From the NCBI GenBank assembly GCA_017508305.1, contig JAFVZF010000070.1, positions 1 to 33,864 on the forward strand: DNA of 33,864 bases. Reading direction: 5' to 3'. The position numbers were made by a program, and so were the translations under genes. Shown here one piece after another: positions 6,307-14,733 of this stretch (its first letter is position 1; each line of letters begins with the position of its first letter). The notes beneath the pieces were generated by a model. The model had not been told where the DNA came from, ran no database searches, and saw only the letters and a list, made by a program, of their open reading frames with translations. The stretch comes from Paludibacteraceae bacterium. GTDB taxonomy: Bacteria > Bacteroidota > Bacteroidia > Bacteroidales > Paludibacteraceae.

Positions 6307-6899
6307 ACTTAGATTTTGAAAAACAAGGAGGTTTGATACCTGCCATTATCCAAGATAACACCACACTAAAAGTGTTGATGTTGGGTTACATGAACGAAGA
6401 ATCGTTAAAAAAAACCCAAGAAACAGGCAAAGTAACTTTTTACAGCCGCACACGCAAGTGTTTATGGACAAAAGGCGAAACCAGTGGCAACTTTTTAGAT
6501 GTAGTTTCTATCAAAGAAGATTGCGACAACGACACCCTACTTATCAAGGTTAATCCAGTGGGACCTGTTTGCCACACCGGTAGCGACACCTGCTTTAACG
6601 AAACCAACCAAATGGATGGTTTAGCATTTATCAAATACTTGCAAGACTTTATCGACAAACGTCATGCCGAAATGCCCGAAGGTTCTTACACCACATCGCT
6701 ATTTAAAAAAGGGGTAAATCGTATGGCACAAAAAGTGGGCGAAGAAGCCGTAGAAACTGTTATCGAAGCCACCAATGGTACCGAAGAAGGTTTTATTTAC
6801 GAAGCTTCCGATCTTATCTATCACCTTATTGTATTGCTCACCTCTAAAGGCATGCGCATCGAAACATTGGGCGAAGAATTAAAGAAAAGACACAAATAA
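6303..6899 (+). CDS. hisI: Bifunctional phosphoribosyl-AMP cyclohydrolase / phosphoribosyl-ATP pyrophosphatase
   Basis: Fused HisI-HisE enzyme of 198 residues catalysing steps 2 and 3 of histidine synthesis. The N-terminal cyclohydrolase domain (about 1-110) has [29 protein letters not shown] and the zinc-binding block [12 protein letters not shown]. The C-terminal pyrophosphohydrolase domain (about 112-198) has [21 protein letters not shown]. The fused architecture is usual in Bacteroidota. It overlaps hisF by 4 bases and precedes ftsE by 7. hisG, hisD, hisC and hisB are not in the window. Confidence 0.96.
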   Translation: MNLDFEKQGGLIPAIIQDNTTLKVLMLGYMNEESLKKTQETGKVTFYSRTRKCLWTKGETSGNFLDVVSIKEDCDNDTLLIKVNPVGPVCHTGSDTCFNETNQMDGLAFIKYLQDFIDKRHAEMPEGSYTTSLFKKGVNRMAQKVGEEAVETVIEATNGTEEGFIYEASDLIYHLIVLLTSKGMRIETLGEELKKRHK

Positions 6900-6906
6900 C
6901 AAGTGT

Positions 6907-7632
6907 ATGGCAGAAATTATTAGCTACAAGGGTGTTGACATCTACCAAAAAGAGCAGGTAGTGCTACGCAACGTTACCCTGTCGGCACAAACGGGGCAAT
7001 TTTACTACCTTATCGGCAAAGTGGGATCGGGCAAAAGTAGTTTGCTCAAAACCATGTATGCCGAACTTCCTGCCTATGGCAACGCAAGCGTATTAAACTA
7101 CGATCTGACCCATATCAAAGAAGCAGACATCCCCTATCTACGCCGTCAAATAGGCATTATTTTTCAGGATTTTCAGCTACTTACCGATCGTACCGTATAC
7201 GACAACTTAGCGTTTGTACTCAAAGCTACCGATTGGAAAAGCAAAGAAGAAATGGACAAACGTATAGGCGAAGTATTAAAAGAAGTGGGAATGGGCACAA
7301 AAGGTTACAAAATGCCCCACGAACTTTCGGGTGGCGAACAGCAACGTATTGTCATTGCACGCGCACTGCTCAACAAGCCCAAATTGATTTTAGCAGACGA
7401 GCCTACCGGCAATCTCGACCCAGAAACAGGCAAAGGATTGGTTGATTTGCTTCACAGCATCTGCAAAAATGGCGACACCGCCATAGTAATGGCTACTCAC
7501 AACCTTACCCTACTCGAAACGCATCCTGCCAACGAGTGGCACATCGAAAACAATCAGATTACCTGCCAACTGCTTTCTGCATCCAATAGTTCGATGGAGA
7601 ACAGCTCCAACACTTCTGAGGCAGCAATATAA
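6907..7632 (+). CDS. ftsE: Cell-division ABC ATPase FtsE
   Basis: ABC ATPase of 241 residues that in the family pairs with membrane protein FtsX to control septal peptidoglycan hydrolases. Walker A is GKVGSGKSS (37-45), the signature is LSGGEQQR (140-147) and Walker B with the D-loop is [13 protein letters not shown] (160-172). No ftsX follows; the next gene is convergent. The last ~26 codons (7554-7632) overlap the opposite-strand gene. The C-terminal tail there ([18 protein letters not shown]) is Ser/Asn-rich and not conserved in the family, so it looks like read-through past an ancestral stop. A general LolD-type ATPase is the alternative, but length and motifs fit FtsE. Confidence 0.88.
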   Translation: MAEIISYKGVDIYQKEQVVLRNVTLSAQTGQFYYLIGKVGSGKSSLLKTMYAELPAYGNASVLNYDLTHIKEADIPYLRRQIGIIFQDFQLLTDRTVYDNLAFVLKATDWKSKEEMDKRIGEVLKEVGMGTKGYKMPHELSGGEQQRIVIARALLNKPKLILADEPTGNLDPETGKGLVDLLHSICKNGDTAIVMATHNLTLLETHPANEWHIENNQITCQLLSASNSSMENSSNTSEAAI

Positions 7633-8240
7633 CGTTTCCAATACGCATCTATAATGTCTTTGTTCTTGGTATTTTCCGGAACAAAGGCATTTGCATATTG
7701 TTTAAAGCGCACGGCAACAGCTGCAGCATCCTCATTGGTATAAGCCACATTTGGAAAAACAAACCTTGCATTGGCGCTAAATTGCAAGGTAGCCATGGGA
7801 TATTTTATCGTAAATTCGATAGGAAAGACAGCTGTACATTTTTGTACCAAGGGTAATGTTTTGCCCAATTTTTGGCGCTGTACCATCAACACTTGACGCA
7901 ACGAAATAGAAAGCGAATGCTGCTTTACATAGTCCATGGTCTCTACCATCTCTTCGAACGAAAAGCCCTCTACCTTGTACGAAACGCACAAATCGTAGAT
8001 GGGAGCCGAATAACCTTTCTCCTTTAGCAATTTTAAGCCATCAAAAAAACGTTCGTCAAAACATCCTTCCGAATGCATAAAAAACAAGTTAGAAGAAGTA
8101 ATCGAAAAACCTCTTTTGTAAGCACGCCACTTTCCTATCAAATAGATGCCTATCCACTTATGCAAAATAAGTATTAAGAAAAAGATTACTAATATACCTA
8201 CTATAAAGCTTGTATCGATGTATCTTAAAATTGCATTCAT
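7554..8240 (-). CDS. Conserved hypothetical protein with one N-terminal membrane helix
   Basis: I do not recognise the family. From the ATG at 8240 (MNAILRYIDTSF) it is 228 residues: one strong membrane helix at about 9-32 (TSFIVGILVIFFLILILHKW), then a soluble, probably cytoplasmic domain with alternating helices. An in-frame ATG at 8312 would add 24 residues, but those codons run through the ppdK terminator hairpin (8272-8300), and a -7-like box (TATCTTCG) lies at 8262-8269, so 8240 is chosen. The block after the helix (VEGFSFEEMVETMDYVKQHSLSISLRQVLMVQR) looks faintly like the helical repeats of membrane-scaffold proteins, but that is not evidence of function. The 3' end overlaps ftsE by 79 bp. 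Confidence 0.75.
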   Translation of the reverse strand: MNAILRYIDTSFIVGILVIFFLILILHKWIGIYLIGKWRAYKRGFSITSSNLFFMHSEGCFDERFFDGLKLLKEKGYSAPIYDLCVSYKVEGFSFEEMVETMDYVKQHSLSISLRQVLMVQRQKLGKTLPLVQKCTAVFPIEFTIKYPMATLQFSANARFVFPNVAYTNEDAAAVAVRFKQYANAFVPENTKNKDIIDAYWKRYIAASEVLELFSIELLDAESSWQVI

Positions 8241-8261
8241 ACTACTTTTGTTTTTATGGCA

Positions 8262-8269
8262 CGAAGATA
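8262..8269 (-). promoter_or_regulatory. -7-like promoter box for the hypothetical membrane protein
   Basis: TATCTTCG on the minus strand is one base off TAnnTTTG and lies 21 bases before the ATG at 8240. Confidence 0.4.
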
Positions 8270-8271
8270 AT

Positions 8272-8300
8272 AAAAAAACCTCGCAATTGCGAGGTTTTTT
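8272..8300 (-). terminator. Intrinsic terminator of ppdK (symmetric)
   Basis: The perfect 16-base palindrome CCTCGCAATTGCGAGG (8279-8294) is flanked by A7 and T6, so it can act in both directions. It lies 21 bases after the ppdK stop. Confidence 0.9.
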
Positions 8301-8321
8301 ATATATAAACAATAGATTTGC

Positions 8322-11045
8322 TTATTCTTTAATAGCAGCCTGAGCAGCAGCCAAACGTGCAATGGGCACGCGGAAAGGAGAACAACTTACGTAGTTCAAA
8401 CCAACTCTGTGGCAGAATTCTACAGAAGATGGTTCGCCACCATGTTCGCCGCAAATACCACATTTTAAGTCGGGACGTTGGCTACGACCTTTTTCGGTTG
8501 CCATTTGTACCAATTGACCTACACCTGTTTGATCCAATACTTGGAATGGGTCATTAGGAAGAATCTTCATGTCAAGGTATGCAGGCAAGAACGAAGCAAT
8601 GTCGTCACGGCTATAACCAAAGGTCATTTGGGTCAAGTCGTTGGTACCAAACGAGAAGAATTCGGCTTTGGTAGCAATTTGGTTGGCAGTTAAGGCAGCA
8701 CGAGGAATTTCGATCATAGTACCTACTTTAAATTCTACACGTTCTCCTCTTTCTGCAAACAATTTTTCTGCCTCTGCACGAATAATGCTTTCTTGGTTAG
8801 CAAACTCATTTACGATACCGGTAAGAGGTACCATAATTTCCGGCAATGCTACCACACCTTCTTTTTTCAAGTCCAAAGCAGCACCCAAGATAGCGCGAGT
8901 TTGCATTTGAGTAATTTCAGGATAGGTGTTACCCAAACGACAACCACGGTGACCCAACATGGGGTTAGCTTCGTGCAACGAATCAACACGGTGACGGATA
9001 TAATCGAACGATACGCCCATCACTTCTGCCAATTCGCGTTGTTCTTTTTCTGCATGAGGTACAAACTCGTGCAAAGGTGGGTCTAACAAACGAACGGTTA
9101 CAGGGCAACCTTCCATTGCTTTGAAGATGCCTTTAAAGTCGGCTTGTTGATAAGGCAAGATTTTTTCCAATGCTTTACGACGTCCTTCTACGGTTTCAGC
9201 CAAAATCATTTCGCGCATAGCACGAATTTTGTCGCCTTCAAAGAACATGTGTTCGGTACGGCATAAGCCAATACCCACCGCACCAAATTTACGAGCAACG
9301 GCAGCATCATGAGGAGTATCTGCGTTGGTACGTACTTGCATGCGAGTATATTTGTCTGCTAAAGTCATCAATTCGGCAAAGTCGGCATCCAATTCTGCTT
9401 CTTTGGTAGCAACAGCACCCAAATAAACATCACCGGTAGAACCGTTAAGCGAGATGTAATCGCCTTCTTTCAAGGTTGTGCCATCTACAGTCATGGTTTT
9501 AGCGACATAGTCGATAACCAAAGCACCTGCACCCGATACGCAGCATTTACCCATACCACGAGCCACCACAGCAGCGTGAGAGGTCATACCACCGCGGGCG
9601 GTCAAGATACCTTCGGCAGCAGCCATACCTGCCAAGTCTTCAGGAGAGGTTTCGATACGCACCATAATTACGCGTTCGCCTTTGCTTGCCCAAAGAGCAG
9701 CGTCGTCTGCGCTGAACACAATTTTACCGCAAGCAGCACCGGGAGAGGCTGCCAAACCTTTGGTAAGTACTTGAGCAGCTTTCAAAGCGGTTTTGTCAAA
9801 TACAGGGTGCAAAAGTTCGTCTAATTTGTTAGGCTCGCAACGCAAAACAGCTGTTTTTTCGTCGATCATACCTTCGTGCAACAAGTCCATGGCAATTTTT
9901 ACCATAGCAGCACCGGTACGTTTACCGTTACGAGTTTGCAAGAACCACAATTTACCTTCTTGTACCGTAAATTCCATGTCTTGCATGTCACGATAGTGGT
10001 TTTCCAATTTGGTTTGCAAAGCATCCAATTCAGCATAAATTTCGGGCATAGCTTCTTCCATCGAAGGATATTTTGCCAAACGTTCTTCTTCCGAAATGTT
10101 TGCCAATTTAGCCCAACGTTGCGAACCAATTTTGGTAATTTGTTGAGGCGTACGGATACCAGCTACTACGTCTTCGCCTTGTGCGTTAATTAGGTACTCA
10201 CCAACAAACAAGTTTTCGCCGGTAGCAGCGTCACGGCTAAATGCCACACCGGTAGCAGAGGTATCGCCCATGTTACCAAACACCATGGCTTGTACGTTAA
10301 CAGCTGTACCCCATTCTGCCGGAATACCTTCCATTTTACGATACAAGATAGCACGTTCGTTCATCCAGCTATCAAATACAGCGCAGATAGCACCCCAAAG
10401 TTGGTCGTATGCCGAGTTGGGGAAATCTTTACCGGTACGTTTTTTAACAGCAGCTTTAAATTCGGCTACCAATTGTTTCAAATCGTCTACGGTAAGTTCG
10501 GTATCTAACTTAACGCCTTTTTGTTCTTTTACTTTTTCGATAATTTCTTCAAATGGGTCGATGTCGGTTTTGTTAACGGGTTTCATACCCAACACAACGT
10601 CGCCGTACATTTGCACAAAACGACGATAAGAGTCCCATACAAAGCGAGGATTACCGGTTTTAGCCACCAAACCTTCTACAACTTCGTCGTTCAAACCCAA
10701 GTTCAAAATGGTATCCATCATGCCGGGCATCGAAGCACGAGCACCCGAACGAACCGAAACCAACAATGGATTTTTTACATCCCCAAATTTCGAGTTCATC
10801 AAGTCTTCTACGTGTGCAAGAGCCTTAGCTACATCTTCTTTCAAAATTTCTACCATTTTTTCTTTACCAACTTCGTAATATTCATTACAAACGTCGGTAG
10901 TAATGGTAAAACCGGGAGGCACTGGTACACCGATCAAGTTCATTTCGGCCAAGTTAGCACCTTTACCACCCAACAAGTTTCTCATGTCTGCCTTACCTTC
11001 GGCTTGTCCGTTACCAAAAGTGTAAACGCGTTTTTTGTTGTCCAT
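8322..11045 (-). CDS. ppdK: Pyruvate, phosphate dikinase
   Basis: A 907-residue cytoplasmic enzyme interconverting pyruvate, ATP and Pi with PEP, AMP and PPi. The N-terminal nucleotide-binding domain starts RVYTFGNGQAEGKADMRNLLGGKGANLAEM. The swivelling phosphohistidine is H490 in GGMTSHAAVVARG. The C-terminal PEP/pyruvate barrel has the catalytic Cys near 865 in CGICGEHGGEPSS. The length equals the family norm. It has its own -7 box (11223-11230), a leader of about 170 bases carrying two period-8 arrays, and a strong terminator, so it is monocistronic. It is expected to be highly expressed in anaerobes that use PPi-linked glycolysis (knowledge of the family, not shown here). Confidence 0.98.
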   Translation of the reverse strand: MDNKKRVYTFGNGQAEGKADMRNLLGGKGANLAEMNLIGVPVPPGFTITTDVCNEYYEVGKEKMVEILKEDVAKALAHVEDLMNSKFGDVKNPLLVSVRSGARASMPGMMDTILNLGLNDEVVEGLVAKTGNPRFVWDSYRRFVQMYGDVVLGMKPVNKTDIDPFEEIIEKVKEQKGVKLDTELTVDDLKQLVAEFKAAVKKRTGKDFPNSAYDQLWGAICAVFDSWMNERAILYRKMEGIPAEWGTAVNVQAMVFGNMGDTSATGVAFSRDAATGENLFVGEYLINAQGEDVVAGIRTPQQITKIGSQRWAKLANISEEERLAKYPSMEEAMPEIYAELDALQTKLENHYRDMQDMEFTVQEGKLWFLQTRNGKRTGAAMVKIAMDLLHEGMIDEKTAVLRCEPNKLDELLHPVFDKTALKAAQVLTKGLAASPGAACGKIVFSADDAALWASKGERVIMVRIETSPEDLAGMAAAEGILTARGGMTSHAAVVARGMGKCCVSGAGALVIDYVAKTMTVDGTTLKEGDYISLNGSTGDVYLGAVATKEAELDADFAELMTLADKYTRMQVRTNADTPHDAAVARKFGAVGIGLCRTEHMFFEGDKIRAMREMILAETVEGRRKALEKILPYQQADFKGIFKAMEGCPVTVRLLDPPLHEFVPHAEKEQRELAEVMGVSFDYIRHRVDSLHEANPMLGHRGCRLGNTYPEITQMQTRAILGAALDLKKEGVVALPEIMVPLTGIVNEFANQESIIRAEAEKLFAERGERVEFKVGTMIEIPRAALTANQIATKAEFFSFGTNDLTQMTFGYSRDDIASFLPAYLDMKILPNDPFQVLDQTGVGQLVQMATEKGRSQRPDLKCGICGEHGGEPSSVEFCHRVGLNYVSCSPFRVPIARLAAAQAAIKE

Positions 11046-11222
11046 AGTAAATTTAATATAATGAGTAATTAATTGTTTAGTCGTTTAGTCGTTAAGGCGT
11101 TTAGTCGATTCTATATTTCTCCTTTATTCCCTTCGGTCATCAACACGTCTCCTTTATCAACTCTCCTTTAAATAAAGCCGATTCACCGATTCACCGATTC
11201 ACCGATTTCTTTTAAAAGAGTG
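11046..11222. repeat. ppdK leader region with two period-8 arrays
   Basis: Octads GTCGTTTA, GTCGTTAA, GGCGTTTA (about 11075-11107) and CGATTCAC three times (11179-11207), separated by pyrimidine-rich CTCCTTT-type words. If transcription starts at the box at 11223-11230, both arrays lie in the ppdK 5' leader. No element with P1/P2/P3 is present. Confidence 0.7.
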
Positions 11223-11230
11223 CAAATTTA
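11223..11230 (-). promoter_or_regulatory. -7 promoter box for ppdK
   Basis: TAAATTTG on the minus strand matches TAnnTTTG. A TTTG at 11245-11248 is 14 bases upstream, somewhat short for a -33. It lies just downstream of the yggS terminator. Confidence 0.6.
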
Positions 11231-11246
11231 ACAAATTCCTTATACA

Positions 11247-11290
11247 AAAAAAAACGTTTGCCGCTATTTTTTAGAGCAAACGTTTTTTTT
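11247..11290 (-). terminator. Intrinsic terminator of the recF-dciA-yggS operon (symmetric)
   Basis: Arms 11247-11261 and 11276-11290 (CGTTTGC/GCAAACG plus A8/T8) enclose a 14-base loop. It lies 31 bases after the yggS stop. Confidence 0.9.
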
Positions 11291-11320
11291 CTCATTTTTA
11301 CAGAAATCAACCTCTTATTC

Positions 11321-11998
11321 TTAATGATTCTGATACATTCTTTCACCAAAAATACCACTTCCTACCCTGATTAAAGTAGCTCCCTCTTTTATGGCAATGG
11401 GATAGTCGTGCGTCATACCCATGGAGATGTGTTTAAAATGAGGAGCATCGGCAAAATAATGAATCTTAAAGTGGGCAAACAAACGGGCTATCTCGGCAAA
11501 ATCAGCGCGGATGCGTCGCTCATCGTCTGTATTCGATGCCATTCCCATAACACCATCTATTCTAACATTGCGAAGATTATTAAATTCTTCTGAGCTTAAT
11601 ATATATTCGCACTCCTCTTTTGTCAAACCGGACTTGGTTTCTTCCATGGCTACATGAAATTGAAGCAAACAAGGAATTATCCTATCCACCTTAAGCGCCT
11701 GTTTATTGATTTCCTGCAATAATTTTAACGAATCGACCGATTCGATACACGCCACATAAGGAGCTATGTACTTTACCTTATTGGTTTGCAAATGACCGAT
11801 AAAATGCCACTTTACATCCGGGGGCATTTGCTGTGCTTTGGGCACCATTTCTTGCGCCTGACTTTCGCCAAATAAACGTTGTCCTGCGTCGTAGGCTTCT
11901 TGCAACGCCTCTATGGGATTAAACTTAGAGACTGCCACCAACGAAACATGTGGCGGAAGCGATTGTGTTATGGTGTGTATGGCAGATGCAATACTCAT
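11321..11998 (-). CDS. yggS: YggS/PLPBP-family PLP homeostasis protein
   Basis: Cytoplasmic PLP-binding protein of 225 residues with an alanine-racemase-like barrel; the family keeps free PLP in balance and has no settled catalytic activity. The PLP lysine is K25 in LVAVSKFNP. Family motifs are LFGESQAQE (usually FGENYVQE), WHFIGHLQTNK, the SMGMTHDYPIAI block and the ending IRVGSGIFGER. It starts 2 bases after the stop of the DUF721 gene and ends the recF operon. Confidence 0.95.
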   Translation of the reverse strand: MSIASAIHTITQSLPPHVSLVAVSKFNPIEALQEAYDAGQRLFGESQAQEMVPKAQQMPPDVKWHFIGHLQTNKVKYIAPYVACIESVDSLKLLQEINKQALKVDRIIPCLLQFHVAMEETKSGLTKEECEYILSSEEFNNLRNVRIDGVMGMASNTDDERRIRADFAEIARLFAHFKIHYFADAPHFKHISMGMTHDYPIAIKEGATLIRVGSGIFGERMYQNH

Positions 11999-12000
11999 AA

Positions 12001-12291
12001 TCAGTGAAATATGATGTTATCAATAACGTGACTACCCAATTGTTGGTTAATGCGTTGCAACAAATTTTCGCGCTGCATCATCATTTCGTTGCGCAACGTG
12101 GCAGAATGAAAAAACACATACATTATTCTGTTCTTTACAAAGACAGTTTTGGTACGACGCAACACTTTATCGTCTACCACCTTGTTCCAGCACCCCACCG
12201 CCATGGCCTCTTTGATTTTATCCTGTAAGCCGTATCGATCAAAATACGCCTGCATAAACGATCCTATTTTCTGCGGCTGACTGCGTTTCAT
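12001..12291 (-). CDS. DUF721/DciA-like protein
   Basis: Small protein of 96 residues from the ATG at 12291 (MKRSQPQKIGSFMQAYFDRYGL). DUF721 is the domain of DciA, which loads replicative helicase in bacteria lacking DnaC/DnaI. The core here has the W in VGCWNKVVDDKVLRRTKTVFVKNRIMYVFFHSATLRNEM and a typical ending (LLQRINQQLGSHVIDNIIF). The 12291 start overlaps the recF stop as ATGA (12288-12291); an upstream ATG at 12327 would overlap recF by 40 bases and is less likely. The recF-DUF721 pairing is common in Bacteroidota. The helicase-loading role in this phylum is inferred from the family. Confidence 0.85.
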   Translation of the reverse strand: MKRSQPQKIGSFMQAYFDRYGLQDKIKEAMAVGCWNKVVDDKVLRRTKTVFVKNRIMYVFFHSATLRNEMMMQRENLLQRINQQLGSHVIDNIIFH

Positions 12292-13376
12292 GCTATAATG
12301 GAACCTTGATGAATGGTAAAGAGACATTTTTCGCCTTCTACTTGCTGCAAGAGCGTATCCAAATGTTCTCGGTTGGTATCTGTAATAAAAATTTGCCCAA
12401 AACGATCGGTTGCTACCAACTTTACAATGCGTTCTACGCGAGTAGCATCCAACTTGTCAAAAATATCGTCCAATAGTAAAATGGGATATTTTCCACAAGC
12501 CTTTTTCATAAATTCAAATTGCGCCAATTTAAGTGCCACCAAAAAACTTTTGGTTTGCCCTTGCGAAGCAATGCGTTTAAGCGGATAATCGCCCAAATAA
12601 AAGGCCAACTCGTCTTTATGAATACCAACGGTGGTATACCCTACAGCCTCGTCACGATACCTGCTTTGCTCCAAAAAAGCCAACAAATCGCCCTCCTGCA
12701 AGTGCGACTCATAGCGAATGGACACAAGCTCGTTATCGCCTGCAATGGCAACATAATACGTAGCAAAAATAGGAATAAACTGCTCCAAAAACGCCGCTCT
12801 TTTGGGGTAAATATACGCTGCTTTTTCTGCCATAATGCGCTCGCAAACACCCAATAACTCTGCATCGGCTACATGCGCACGCAGCAAAGTATTGCGCTGC
12901 AACAATGCCTTATTGTACGCCAAAAGTTGATGCAAATATTCTTTATCGTATTGGGATATAATACCGTCTATTAGTTTTCGGCGTTCGCTACTTCCTTCGA
13001 TAATCAATTCCAAATCGTTAGGCGATACAATGACCAAAGGAACCAACCCTATGTGATCTGCCAAACGTTCGTACTCTTTTTTGTTGCGTTTGATTACTTT
13101 TTTTTGCCCTTTTTGCAACCCCACCGACACCCTTTCCTGCCTATCGTGGCTGCAAAACTGAGCATCGAGCAACAAAAACGACTCGCCGTGCCTAATTACC
13201 TGAGTATCTGCGTGACAAGTGCGACTTTTGCCAAACGCCAAATAGTATATAGCATCCAACAGGTTGGTTTTACCCATCCCGTTATTACCTATAAAGCAAT
13301 TTACGCCATTGCAAAATTGCACCTCAACTTGCCGGAGGTTTTTATAGTTGGTAGCCGATAAGGTTTGTAAAAACAT
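12288..13376 (-). CDS. recF: DNA replication and repair protein RecF
   Basis: SMC-like ATPase of 362 residues that helps load RecA at gapped DNA. It begins MFLQTLSATNYKNLRQVEVQF; Walker A is GNNGMGKT (30-37). The signature region is RIASQGQTKSFLVALKLAQ, and Walker B with the D-loop is ILLLDDIFDKLDATR. The length is normal. It is first in a three-gene operon with the DUF721 and yggS genes. The region just upstream is a period-8 array, and no clear -7 box was found. Confidence 0.96.
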   Translation of the reverse strand: MFLQTLSATNYKNLRQVEVQFCNGVNCFIGNNGMGKTNLLDAIYYLAFGKSRTCHADTQVIRHGESFLLLDAQFCSHDRQERVSVGLQKGQKKVIKRNKKEYERLADHIGLVPLVIVSPNDLELIIEGSSERRKLIDGIISQYDKEYLHQLLAYNKALLQRNTLLRAHVADAELLGVCERIMAEKAAYIYPKRAAFLEQFIPIFATYYVAIAGDNELVSIRYESHLQEGDLLAFLEQSRYRDEAVGYTTVGIHKDELAFYLGDYPLKRIASQGQTKSFLVALKLAQFEFMKKACGKYPILLLDDIFDKLDATRVERIVKLVATDRFGQIFITDTNREHLDTLLQQVEGEKCLFTIHQGSIIA

Positions 13377-13382
13377 TATTAT

Positions 13383-13510
13383 GGTTATTCGGTTATTCGG
13401 TGAGTCGGTGAGTCGGTTAGTCTAAATCGGTCACTGAGCTTGTCGAAGTGCCCGATTTAGTCGGTGAGTCGGTGAGTCATCAAATAACCAAATCACCAAA
13501 TCACCGACGT
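13383..13510. repeat. Period-8 arrays around a core hairpin
   Basis: Octads GGTTATTC, GGTGAGTC and GGTTAGTC lie on the left (13383-13422), and GGTGAGTC twice, CAAATAAC and CAAATCAC twice on the right (13460-13508). They flank the hairpin at 13423-13459. There is no gene in the 13377-13542 gap. Confidence 0.8.
13423..13459 (+). repeat. CACTGAGCTTGTCGAAGTG-core hairpin
   Basis: Outer arms TAAATCGG (13423-13430) and CCGATTTA (13452-13459) are perfect. Inside, CACT/AGTG, tandem G-A mismatches, one G-C pair and a CTTGT loop form a second helix. In the copies at 5439 and 17263 the arms are ATTCGG/CCGAAT and CCCT/AGGG, so both helices covary around the same core. Confidence 0.8.
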
Positions 13511-13513
13511 ACT

Positions 13514-13533
13514 GATGAGTACGAAGTACGAAT
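13514..13533 (+). repeat. Solo P3 hairpin with GTAC stem
   Basis: GATGA, stem GTAC/GTAC, loop GAA, end GAAT. The stem is unlike that of other P3 copies but fully paired, which is good evidence that pairing rather than sequence is kept. Confidence 0.7.
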
Positions 13534-13542
13534 AATCACCAA

Positions 13543-14301
13543 TTATTTAATGGTAATAAAAGGCAATTGGCTGCCACTAAAATATTGAGGCATTTTGCCA
13601 TCCCACTTGTTAATCGCCATTTCTTGCAATACCATGGGCGACAAAGAGGCTTGTTTTACCTTTTGTGCTTCGGCTTCCAATTTCATACGTTCCAACGTAA
13701 ATTTGGCGGTAAGTGCTCCTTGTTCGGCAATCTTTTTATCCTCGATAGCCTTGTTAAAATCGTCACTAAAGTCGTGATTAGTAATAAGTAAACTTTTTAC
13801 CACTATACCACTTCCTGCCACTTGTTCGGCAAATGCAGTATTGATGCGGCTCGAAATTTCGGCACGTTTTTCCACAAATGTTTCGATGGGATATTCGGCA
13901 ATAACCGCATTGATTTTTTCTGACAAGGTAGGTCTGATAAGTGTATTTTCTATTTCCATACCATAGGTTTGAAACACCTTGCCCACTTCAGAAGGAGACA
14001 AAGCATACACCAAACTTACCTGCACCGTAATGGTCTGTATATCGCTCGAAGACACCTCGGTCTTAACCGTCAAATTTTGGTCGCGCACCGACATAATTTT
14101 TACATCATCCATTACAGGAACTTTAAAGTTAAGCCCCTCACCCACAACGTTAATAAGCTTACCAAAACGAAGTACAACTCCTCTTTCGCCTGTATCAATG
14201 GTATAAAAACAAGCCATACAAGCCACTACAATAACAGCCAACAAAATGCCTAAAAACATTCCTTTAAACGAAATCTGATTTACTGGTTTTGCATTGTTCA
14301 T
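13543..14301 (-). CDS. Prohibitin-like SPFH/Band 7 membrane protein
   Basis: A 252-residue single-pass membrane protein. The membrane helix is at about 14-35 (GMFLGILLAVIVVACMACFYTI). It is followed by an SPFH domain (TGERGVVLRFGKLINVVGEGLNFKVPVMDDVKIMSVRDQ) and a charged coiled-coil segment (DFNKAIEDKKIAEQGALTAKFTLERMKLEAEAQKVKQ). Family members form ring-like membrane scaffolds that bind proteases such as FtsH. The short domain with a YALSPSEVGKVFQTYG block fits prohibitin-type rather than HflK/HflC or flotillin proteins. It is monocistronic, with its own -7 box. Confidence 0.88.
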   Translation of the reverse strand: MNNAKPVNQISFKGMFLGILLAVIVVACMACFYTIDTGERGVVLRFGKLINVVGEGLNFKVPVMDDVKIMSVRDQNLTVKTEVSSSDIQTITVQVSLVYALSPSEVGKVFQTYGMEIENTLIRPTLSEKINAVIAEYPIETFVEKRAEISSRINTAFAEQVAGSGIVVKSLLITNHDFSDDFNKAIEDKKIAEQGALTAKFTLERMKLEAEAQKVKQASLSPMVLQEMAINKWDGKMPQYFSGSQLPFITIK

Positions 14302-14324
14302 AATCGTATTCTTTAAAATTTATA

Positions 14325-14332
14325 CAAAGATA
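14325..14332 (-). promoter_or_regulatory. -7 promoter box for the prohibitin-like gene
   Basis: TATCTTTG on the minus strand matches TAnnTTTG exactly and lies 23 bases upstream of the ATG. No good -33 TTTG is seen. Confidence 0.6.
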
Positions 14333-14342
14333 CTATTTTTTT

Positions 14343-14413
14343 TGGTGAATCGACTAATCGACTAATCGGCGAATCGTTTTTTTTTGTGAATCGACTAATC
14401 GACTAATCGGTGA
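14343..14413. repeat. Duplicated period-8 array
   Basis: Two near-identical stretches, each GTGAATCGACTAATCGACTA-type octads followed by ATCGG(C/T)GAAT, are separated by T9. The second leads directly into the element at 14414. Confidence 0.75.
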
Positions 14414-14495
14414 ATTTTGCGAGTAAGTGAGAGCAATGATAAGCTTGCTTAATCATTGCCGAACGCGAGCAAAATCATGAAGGCGAAGCCTGAAT
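14414..14495 (+). repeat. Structured intergenic element, copy G1
   Basis: P1 ATTTTGC (14414-14420) pairs with GCAAAAT (14469-14475). P2 matches the insert at 5277-5356. P3 is 14476-14495 with stem AGGC/GCCT and loop GAA. Against the 5277 copy it has changed right-loop bases (CGAACGCGA against CGAGCGGGA) and a longer P3 stem. Left flank GGTGA. Confidence 0.8.
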
Positions 14496-14496
14496 A

Positions 14497-14549
14497 AAGT
14501 TTGTGCGAGGCGAATGCAGAGACAAAGTTTACTTTGGCTATGCTGACTG
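14497..14549 (+). repeat. Truncated structured element
   Basis: Left arm AAGTTTG, loop TGCGAGGCGAAT, and P2 14516-14543 (GCAGAGACAAAGT facing ACTTTGGCTATGC). The expected right loop and CAAACTT arm are missing; the next element begins instead. Confidence 0.65.
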
Positions 14550-14650
14550 TTGCGATTAAGCGAGAGCAGAAGCAATGCGGTCACTGAGCCTGTCGAAGTG
14601 CCCAGCATTGATTATGCCGAGCGGGAGCAACTTGAGCGAAGCTAATCGAT
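14549..14650 (+). repeat. Structured intergenic element, copy G2 with the TGTCGA core in its apex
   Basis: P1 is GTTGC (14549-14553)/GCAAC (14627-14631). The P2 arms are 14566-14578 and 14605-14617, enclosing the CACTGAGCC-TGTCGAAGTG core. The 3' hairpin is decayed (GAGC-GAA-GCTAAT). A closely similar copy is at 17062-17164. Confidence 0.75.
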
Positions 14651-14655
14651 GCCAA

Positions 14656-14733
14656 ACTTATTACATGATTTTAGGCTTCGGTTCAGCACAACCCATGTAA
14701 ACATGGTTTCTGCATTCACCTTGCGCTAAACTT
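14656..14733 (-). repeat. Structured intergenic element, copy G3
   Basis: Minus-strand copy close to 2722-2797. Outer pairing TTTAG/CTAAA; P2 14686-14713 is GCAGAAACCATGT facing ACATGGGTTGTGC. As in C1, the 3' hairpin is missing after AATCATG. It abuts a P3 hairpin at 14734. Confidence 0.75.

Noticed and set aside
10521..11072. Long plus-strand open frame (183 codons) antisense to ppdK
   Set aside because: It mirrors the codon pattern of ppdK, has a composition unlike a real protein (many His, Phe and Thr from reversed codons) and has no promoter or family motif.
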